DNA of 64,000 nt. Source: Talaromyces rugulosus (lineage: Eukaryota > Ascomycota > Eurotiomycetes > Eurotiales > Trichocomaceae). The stretch lies in the NCBI RefSeq assembly GCF_013368755.1, contig NC_049562.1, forward strand, positions 3,348,001-3,412,000. The letters run 5' to 3'. The notes beneath the pieces are model-generated. The model was given only the letters and a program-made list of their open reading frames with translations. It had not been told where the DNA came from and made no database searches. Below, in pieces: positions 57,407 through 64,000 of this stretch (the first letter of the stretch is position 1; each line of letters opens with the position of its first letter). Both the position numbers and the translations under genes were made by a program.

Positions 57407-58366
57407 ATGGCAGCTGGACGTGAGCACTCCTTTTTTCTTCTTCCTCAATTGCAATGAATATTATCTCTAACTTCCACAGGACCAATCTTCAGCCTTGTGG
57501 CTCTCTTCTTCACAGCCGGAGCTATGCTGCTCATGTTCTTGACCCTGCTAGGCGGAGCTACCAACCACACGCCTCTGAACGATATCTATTTCCTCCAGGC
57601 AGACACTTCTTCGATCCCCGGTGCCCCGCCTGCCTCGCGATGGACCTTTTGGAACCTGTGTAGCGTGCAAAATGGGAAGAGCCAGTGTGGTTCTTCGCAC
57701 CCTTGCTTTCCCTTTGACCCTCCAAACTCGCGCAACTTTGGCACTGATTCCAATGTTCCTGCTGAATTCATTGGGTATGTAGAGAGTGTTTTTTTTTTTT
57801 TTTTTTGTCATTCAGTTCAGCTAATAAACTGTGTTTTAGAACCAAGCACTACTTTCTGATGTCGCGGTTCATGTTTCCGTTCATCATCATATCGCTCTTC
57901 TTTGCGACTTGCTCTCTCTTCCTCGGTTTCGTGGCCATCTGCACTCGGATTGGAAGCTATCTCTCGAGTCTCCTTACCTGGCTCGCATGGGTGTTCCAAG
58001 TTATCACCACCTCTTTGATGACGTGAGTTCCTTAACCCCCTCTCCCATTCCAATGATACATATGCAACTAACCCACGACTCCACAGAGCCTGTTTCGTCC
58101 AAGGCCGCAACCACTTCAACTCCAATGGCGAGAGCGCATCCCTGGGCAAGAAAGCATTTGGCTTCATGTGGACCGCCGTGGCATGTCTGACCATCTCGAC
58201 CGTGCTGTACTGCGTGGGTGGCTCCCGAGGCAAGACTGAAGAAGGCTACACCGGCCGCGAGACCCGGCGACGCGGATTCTTTGGTGCATCGAGACACTCC
58301 AGCACTCGCTCGCGAGGAAGCTTCCGCAACAGTACTGCTGAAGAGCGCAAGAACTATACTGCTTGA
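57407..58366 (+). CDS. sur7: Sur7-family eisosome/plasma membrane protein
   Basis: Four exons: 57407..57419, 57480..57774, 57840..58022 and 58087..58366, coding 256 residues. SUR7/PalI fold: a first membrane helix (LVALFFTAGAMLLMFLTLLG), an extracellular loop with the conserved RWTFWNLCSVQNGKSQCG motif, then three helices (FMFPFIIISLFFATCSLFLG; SSLLTWLAWVFQVITTSLMT; FGFMWTAVACLTISTVLYCV) and a cytosolic basic Ser/Arg-rich tail. Sur7 proteins mark eisosomes, static furrows of the plasma membrane, and affect wall and sphingolipid balance. Exon 1 carries only four codons and one base (MAAG, Arg split), so the start depends on the splice to RPIFSLVALFF. The 3' flank has a long CTA microsatellite. 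Confidence 0.9.
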
Positions 58367-58461
58367 ATGAATTTCTCAAACAGATTCAACCGTCAAGCTC
58401 CAAAGGATTACCTATGGGTCGACTAGAATCTATCCAAAACCATTCGTATCTAAATATCCCG

Positions 58462-58559
<98 letters not shown>

Positions 58560-59114
58560 CGCTTTTTACGCTATACGCTTTACATATTTTGCACGCCTTC
58601 TACGAACCAAACAAAACCTTTCCGTCACTCTTTTAATGAAATATAATGAGCCAATTAATGTCTTGTTACTAATGAACATGCTGCTGAAAATAAGATCCAA
58701 CTCTTGAGCATCTCCTCGGTCTTTAAATGTGAAGGCAGCCAAACTCTTATGGCTTTCCTCAGTTCAATAATGTTAAACTATTGATAATTACCAGATGTCT
58801 TATACTACTACGAGTCGCTACATATTTGTACACTAATTGACTTGCTGGATTATAATTAAACAATGAAAAAGTTTTATAACTACACTCTTTTTTAAAAAAA
58901 CATTTACTGTTGGTTGAATATGCATATTTCCATCTAATCTAGTCCATGCGCTTCGTCCAAACAGTACATACAATTATTTCACGGCGTATCTATGCATCAT
59001 ATCACTTTTATGCCGAGTAGTCTTGAAAACAAAAGTCATAAAGGAAAATAAATATAAAAAAAAAAATCTATCAAAAACAAGAAACTTTCGTGAATCGCAT
59101 GGACTTGTTTTCTT
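58367..59114. other. convergent 3' intergenic region (sur7 / ssz1)
   Basis: A 748-bp AT-rich gap with the CTA microsatellite near its left end. Both 3' ends lie here. No gene seen. Confidence 0.45.
58463..58546 (+). repeat. (CTA)n trinucleotide microsatellite in the sur7 3' flank
   Basis: About 28 CTA/ACT units without interruption about 100 bp after the sur7 stop, then degenerate ACC copies. The longest simple repeat in the window; likely transcribed in the 3' UTR. Confidence 0.95.
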
Positions 59115-61067
59115 CTAAGCGGAACCATTAGGTTGGGATTCCACAGCAAGTCGCACGCCGCCCTTTCCACCAACTTCTCGAGCAGTGATTTGAGCACCGA
59201 GATCCGAGTTGATGTTGATAGTGACCTCGACTTTGCCGCCGGCCTTGACACCCTTGACGGCGACTTCGGCGATGGTCTTGGTGGCTTTCCACACGATTTC
59301 ACGAATGTCTTCCTCTTCCTCGTCTTCGTCCGAGTCAATGTCCGAGTCTTCTTCGTCTTCGTCGACTTCCTTTTTGGCCTTGGGCTCGGGCTTGGTGACC
59401 TTGATTTCACGCGTGCCTTCGGTGATGCGGACGAGGACATCGCCGCCGTCCTTGGGAGCCAGGTACTGGGCGACACGTCGGGCTGGAAGAGCGGTGTTGG
59501 CGTTGACAAGAGGGCGGAACACGGCGTCGGCAGCAGAGGCATCGGCAGACACCAGTTGCACACCGATGGCGTTGCTGAGGTGCGGCGTCACAGTGACCAT
59601 GGGGTGGATCGATTGCTCAATGTCCTCGGCGTCAAACTCCTGGATCAGCGAGGCTTGGTATGCGGCACCACGGGCAGCTAGTTCAGAAGGGTTGATGGCA
59701 GATGGAAGAGTGGACGGGGCGAAAACCTGGGTGGTTTCGGGGAAAATGCCCTCAACAAGACGAGCAATCTTGGGGGTGTGAGAAGTACCACCGGCCAGGA
59801 TAACCTGTTAAAAAGATTAGTTTTTATGTTCTATATACAGGTCTGGTATGGAAACAAACCTCGTCAATGTCTAGGGTGTCAAGCTCAGCCTTCTTCACAG
59901 CCGACTCAATCAAGCTAGTGAATTGAGCGAAGACCTTTGCAGCCAAAAGCTCATATCTCGTCCGGTTGATATTGGAGCCATAGTCGATACCGTTGGTGAG
60001 ACTTTCGATGCTCAGGGTCGCGTTGGTACCGATACTCAGAGCCTTTTTGGTGGCCTCGCACTCCGCCTTCAACTTGGCCAAGCCACGGACGTCCTCGCGA
60101 GGGTCGACCTTGTGCTTCTTGATGAATTCCTTGGCAAAGTAATCCATGACAACCTGGTCCAAGTTGGCACCGCCCAGTTCGTAGTCATGGACAGTGGCCA
60201 GAATGGTGTAGATTCCGCCGCGAGAGGCCACGACGGCCACATCGGATCGGATACCACCGAGGTCAGCGACCACAACGAGCTTGTCTTTGACATCAGCCTC
60301 GGGTCTGGCATCATAAGCCACCAAGGCCGCGGCGGGCTCGTGAATCAATTGCAGCACTTCAATGTCGGCATCCTTGGCAGCGGCAACCAAGGCTTCGCGC
60401 TGGGAGTCGGCGAAGTTGGTGGGTACGGTGATCACAGCGGCGTTGACGGTCTTTCCCAAAAAGTCCGACGCAGACTGCTTCAAGCGACGCAGGTGACGGG
60501 TTGTGATTTCAGAGACGGAGACGGTGCTTGGGGTTTCATTGCTGGTGTCGTGGATCGAGAAGGTCACGGTAGAATCGCTCTGCTGGGGGTGTGCCGACTG
60601 GTGGGAGGGAGTAGGATCTATCGACTTGAAACTGTGCCATATTAGTATTTTCTTTTGTGTGCATATGCGCATCGACAACACTCACTCCTTGCCGAGATAG
60701 TCCCGGAAGTAGGCGACAGTGTTCTTGGAGTTCCGGATAAGCTGTGCCTTGGCTTGTGTTCCATGGAATTCTTCTTTGTCGACGTAGGAGAGGATTGTCG
60801 GAATTTGACGGTCTGAGGTGCGATTAGCCAGGCGCGCAAGGATTTTTTTTCAGTTCTCCTCACCTCCTTCTTCGTTGGCAATGACTTCGGCTTTTCCGTC
60901 CTGGTCAGATGAAAGATAAGATTAGAATTTTTGTCTCTCTTTCGATCCTAGACATCTTGTACGCAGACGATAAAACTTACAGGGTTGGTAAAAGCGATGG
61001 AGCTGCTGGAGTTGCCAAAGGCAATACCAATGGCAAACCGCTCGCCTGCAGCAGTTTCTTCACTCAT
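59115..61067 (-). CDS. ssz1: Ribosome-associated Hsp70-like protein Ssz1
   Basis: Five exons: 61067..60981, 60900..60864, 60812..60686, 60631..59860 and 59804..59115, coding 570 residues. An Hsp70-type ATPase domain is seen: FAIGIAFGNSSSSIAFTNP at the start, IPTILSYVDKEEFHGTQAKA, VNAAVITVPTNFADSQREAL, IHEPAAALVAYD, VVADLGGIRSDVAVVASRGG and VILAGGTSHTPKIARLVEGI. The substrate-binding part is short and diverged, and an acidic run (near 59320-59370) interrupts it. This is the Ssz1/Pdr13 pattern: with the J-protein zuotin it forms the ribosome-associated complex at the tunnel exit that stimulates Ssb Hsp70 on nascent chains. The phosphate-loop sequence differs from canonical DLGTTNS, as in other Ssz1 proteins. 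Divergent from rrp40. Confidence 0.94.
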
Positions 61068-61787
61068 TTTGTTTGTATTTTTCTAGCGATTGAGGGTCAA
61101 AGATATGACTGCTGGGTCTGCAGGGAAAAAATTCCGGAAAAGATGAGGCTGTTCTAGCCACGACACTTGCGAGGAAAAGAAAGATTAAAAAGAGCGGGGT
61201 GGGTTCCAGGACTACCGTTTAGCCTGCGGGAAAACTTTTGAATATTTTTTTGTACCTGTGGCGGGCTTATCGATAGAGCTGTGGCTGGTTGCAACATCAG
61301 CATATGAATAATATTCATGATGAACGTGATTTTGCTCCTTTTTTTAATATCATTTGTAAAAGTTCGATTTTTAATTTTTTTTACTAAAATAAAATGCTTG
61401 TATCGCATTCCACCTAGGACATTGGGACACATTGGCTAGCCTTCGTTACACACAAAGACAGCAAGCATCAATTGATGGTGACTTATAAAATAAGCAAACA
61501 GTTGAAATTTTTCATTTTTACCTTTGATAAAATACTACTACTATGTACTAAGTCTATACAGTGTATATCGTGTTGGAATGCGCACATGTTAACAATTCAA
61601 TTTGTATGGAGACCACGTGATCCTTATCGATAAGGGCGATTATTTCTTCCTTCCAGTTGCCCTCACCAGCAAGACAGCTCACGTTCTCGAACATTGCGTC
61701 GACGATATCGTTTATATCACAATTTCCACCCTACCGTTATTCAATAGACGCTTCAACCAAGCTAAAACACCACCGGGAATGGTCACA
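61068..61787. promoter_or_regulatory. divergent region upstream of ssz1 and rrp40
   Basis: A 720-bp gap. The rrp40 frame stays open leftward to 61602, but that extension (about 60 residues) looks unconserved and is treated as leader. AT-rich around 61320-61560. No specific operator recognised. Confidence 0.4.
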
Positions 61788-62603
61788 ATGAGCAAACCAT
61801 CCATCCTGCTTCCTGGCGACCAGGTCCCCTCCGATGCGCTCCCCTCGACAACCTCAAACCCACTGAGACTGGGATCTGGTGCACGTTTACTATACAAATC
61901 ACACAACCCAAAAGCTTCGTCATCATCAAATTCTCATCAAATCGTCGCCACACAGGCAGGCCTGCTGTCAACAGACGCCAAACGCAACACCGTCACAATC
62001 CAAACGTTTCCCAATCGACGCTACATACCCACCGTCAACGACCTGGTTATTGCCCAAGTGCACCGCTCATCGCAGGATTTCCATCATTGCATCATCTCGC
62101 CGCATGCGCCGTTTGCTGTTCTGGGTCAGTTGGCGTTTGAAGGGGCCTCAAAGAAAACCCGACCAAACCTCAAACAGGGCGACCTCGTCTATGCGCGTGT
62201 GCTCTCGGTGGGTGTTGGCGCTGGCACAGAAGTCGAGCTGACCTGCGTCAACCCGGCGACAGGGAAAGCTGAGCCTGGTGGGCTGGGTCCGTTGACGGGG
62301 GGTATGGTGTTTGACGTTTCTACTGGATTAGCTGCGCGGTTGATGAAGGCGGGTGAGGCAGCGTCAGTGGTGGTGCTGGAGGAACTGGGCAAAAAGCTGG
62401 AAAGCAAAGGAGGGTTCGAAATTGCTGTGGGCAGGAATGGCAGAGTCTGGGTGGATTGCTCTAGCAACAGCGAGATTGGCGTTCGGGTTACCATTGCTCT
62501 TGGGCAATGCCTGCAGGAATTGGATCGGCGGCATAATCTGACTGCAGCAGAGCAGAGGAAGCTGGTTTCGCGGATATTACGAGAGTTGAAAATTGATGTT
62601 TAG
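61788..62603 (+). CDS. rrp40: Exosome complex component Rrp40 (EXOSC3)
   Basis: Single exon, 271 residues from the ATG at 61788 (MSKPSILLPGDQVP); ATGs at 61779 and 61602 are in frame, and homologues start near MxKP, so 61788 or 61779 is favoured. The protein has an N-terminal domain, an S1 RNA-binding barrel (NRRYIPTVNDLVIAQVHRSS and LKQGDLVYARVLSV), the cap signature ELTCVNPATGKAEPGGLGPL with TGGMVFDVS, and a KH domain with AVGRNGRVWVD. Rrp40 is one of three S1/KH cap proteins on the nine-subunit RNA exosome, which processes the 3' end of 5.8S rRNA and degrades many RNAs in the nucleus and cytoplasm. An extra Ser-rich insert (near 100-115) is not conserved. Confidence 0.92.
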   Translation: MSKPSILLPGDQVPSDALPSTTSNPLRLGSGARLLYKSHNPKASSSSNSHQIVATQAGLLSTDAKRNTVTIQTFPNRRYIPTVNDLVIAQVHRSSQDFHHCIISPHAPFAVLGQLAFEGASKKTRPNLKQGDLVYARVLSVGVGAGTEVELTCVNPATGKAEPGGLGPLTGGMVFDVSTGLAARLMKAGEAASVVVLEELGKKLESKGGFEIAVGRNGRVWVDCSSNSEIGVRVTIALGQCLQELDRRHNLTAAEQRKLVSRILRELKIDV

Positions 62604-62850
62604 CTTACGATTATACATATATCAATTGATCCTATAATAAAGCTCTTAAATAAGTATGGATATGCAAATTGAATTATTATATAGTTCAATGTAGTCCTAT
62701 ATGAATGAATTGTGGGTCCCGACTTCCGCGCTACAATTTTATTTCTGCCACACCGCGACTGTCGACATCTTGCCCAACTCTAATTGATCGCCACGTCCGT
62801 TCACGGGGGTTAGCCCTGCATCACGCAACATCAAAATTTCCTCTCTTTAA

Positions 62851-64000
62851 ATGCCCACAATGGGAAGCGCTTCGTCTCAGGTGCAGATGGAGGAGGACAT
62901 AGATGCTAGTAAGTGACGGCCTTGTTCCTCTCGCGTTTCACTGCTCTAACCCAGCACACCAACAGCAGCAGCAGCTCTCAAGTATGAAACCCCCGCGAAA
63001 CCCGCCAAAAAGACTCCTCGCACGTATTCAAAACGGAAAAGAGCAGCTTCGCCAGAAGGGACTCCGTCTGCAGCGCGGCCCCTGAATTTGTCCACGGCGC
63101 AGGATAAAGTTGGCTCTGCGAAGCGGCGGCGTGCCGACAAGGAGAATGGGGATGTAGGAGCATCGTTATCTGGCAAGGAAAACAGAGAGCCCGATACAGG
63201 TGCTGCATTACCAGGTCGCCAAGAACAGGAACACGAAGAGGGACAGGAACAGGAACAGGAATCGCAGCCGCCACCGATGAAGAAAAAGAAAGCTCAAGGA
63301 GCAGTAGCAGCAGCAGCAGCAGCAGCTCCGCCGAATCCGCCTCCAACGCAGCAATCGCGATCAACTCCAAGACAAAGGAACCCCAACAAAAAGATATCGC
63401 AACGAACACTGGAAGCGCGACTAACTCTGCCCGAACAAACATTCCAACCGGGACACGTTAGCGAAACAAACGAGAAAAAGACCGGCTGGTTCAGTCCACA
63501 GGAAATCAAAACGCTTGAAAAATACAAGACGGAGTTTTGCCTGGAAAACGTGATTGACTACGAGACCTTTGACCAATGCATCCAAGCATCCAGCAAGGAC
63601 CGAGTGGACCTCTTCAAACGAAACCTGAGCCACATATCGTACAACGAATTCTGGAACTCGATATACCTGCGTCTGCCCCGTCGCGACCGCCGGTCCATCA
63701 GGCGGTTCATGCGCCGCCATTTCCAAGCAGGCCGCAAACCACACCAGTGGACGCCCGCCGACGACAACGAGCTCCAACGTCTCCACCAAATCCACGGACC
63801 CAAATGGAGCATCGTCGCCAGCGAAATGGAACGAACGCACGACGACGTTGTCCAACGCTGGAAAAACAAAGTCGAGCACCGCTCCACCATGCGCGGCGGA
63901 TCCTGGAGTAAAGAAGAAGTCGAAAAGCTGGTTGAAGTCATCGAAAAGAGCCGAAGTTTTCTCGCCGCGGAGAAAAAACTCAATGTCGGTAAAGATATTT
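62851..64000 (+). CDS. Reb1/TTF1-like Myb DNA-binding protein (3' end cut by window edge)
   Basis: Exon 1 is 62851..62908 (in-frame ATGs at 62851 and 62860); exon 2 starts at 62966 or at a nearby CAG and runs to the right edge. Exon 2 begins with a basic region (KKTPRTYSKRKRAASPEG), low-complexity Gln/Glu and Ala runs, and a conserved block ending YNEFWNSIYLRLPRRDRRSI, followed by two Myb/SANT repeats: HQWTPADDNELQRLHQIHGP with KWSIVASEMERTHDDVVQRW, and GGSWSKEEVEKLVEVIEKSR. This matches fungal Reb1/TTF1-type proteins that bind rDNA terminators to stop Pol I and block replication forks. At the edge, a GTAAAG donor (63989) may start another intron. The protein is incomplete, so specificity cannot be judged. 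Confidence 0.8.
62963..62974 (+). other. tandem CAG splice-acceptor cluster in the Reb1-like gene
   Basis: Four consecutive CAG triplets (62963-62974) could each end the first intron, all keeping the frame. They would give proteins differing by zero to three alanines near residue 20. The upstream CAG at 62952-62954 is out of frame. Confidence 0.6.

Noticed and set aside
58463..58546. CRISPR-like or structured repeat array
   Set aside because: It is a plain CTA microsatellite with no spacers.
59923..60645. 240-codon open frame on the plus strand across ssz1 exon 4
   Set aside because: Antisense shadow of an Hsp70-type coding region; no independent support.

Overview
This window reads as nuclear DNA of a filamentous ascomycete, most likely an order Eurotiales-type mould (Aspergillus/Penicillium/Talaromyces relatives). 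Genes are split by short GT-AG introns (mostly 45-100 bp) with CTAAC/CTGAC-like branch points just before the acceptor. They encode eukaryote-specific machinery (prefoldin, ESCRT, Mediator, eIF3, DASH, exosome). Several families also point to filamentous fungi: an ApsB-type microtubule organiser, an Atg26-type sterol glucosyltransferase, a GH54 arabinofuranosidase and a PNP-NACHT-ankyrin NLR-like protein. I could not fix the genus.

Layout. 1-5.8 kb: an ecdysoneless/SGT1-like gene (cut by the left edge), divergent from an ApsB/Mto1 coiled-coil gene. 6.1-9.1 kb: a secreted alpha-L-arabinofuranosidase and a gene-free stretch. 9.1-17 kb: vps4, prefoldin 6, phosphoglycerate mutase, Med9 and cytosolic SHMT. 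17.7-28.9 kb: sterol 3-beta-glucosyltransferase, prenylcysteine oxidase, Tsr4/PDCD2 and the Grc3 polynucleotide kinase. 29.9-34.2 kb: an accessory NLR-like gene, interrupted by a one-base frameshift and flanked by AT-rich DNA. 34.8-35.9 kb: RNA polymerase I subunit RPA34. 35.9-40.1 kb: 4.2 kb without a recognisable gene. 40-49.7 kb: Lst7/folliculin, eIF3k, prefoldin 3, Vma12, allantoinase and an Arb2-domain protein. 50-64 kb: mitochondrial uS14m, ATP synthase subunit j, Spc19, Rsm22, Rogdi/Rav2, Sur7, Ssz1, Rrp40 and a Reb1/TTF1-like Myb protein (cut by the right edge).

How the genes fit together. Most are single-copy housekeeping genes arranged as divergent or convergent neighbours, not a metabolic cluster. 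One functional bias is visible: Grc3, RPA34, Tsr4, Rrp40, Ssz1 and the Reb1-like factor all serve rRNA transcription or processing, ribosome assembly or nascent-chain folding. Two prefoldin subunits and two V-ATPase assembly factors (Vma12, Rogdi/Rav2) also occur here.

The most notable items are: (1) the PNP-NACHT-ankyrin gene lying between divergent grc3 and rpa34, with its frameshift; (2) a well-formed candidate C/D box snoRNA in the 3' flank of eIF3k (10-bp closing stem, perfect C and D boxes), plus a weaker candidate inside the unusually long eIF3k intron; (3) a GATA-site cluster directly upstream of allantoinase. All function calls come from reading translated sequence by eye; no database search was run.
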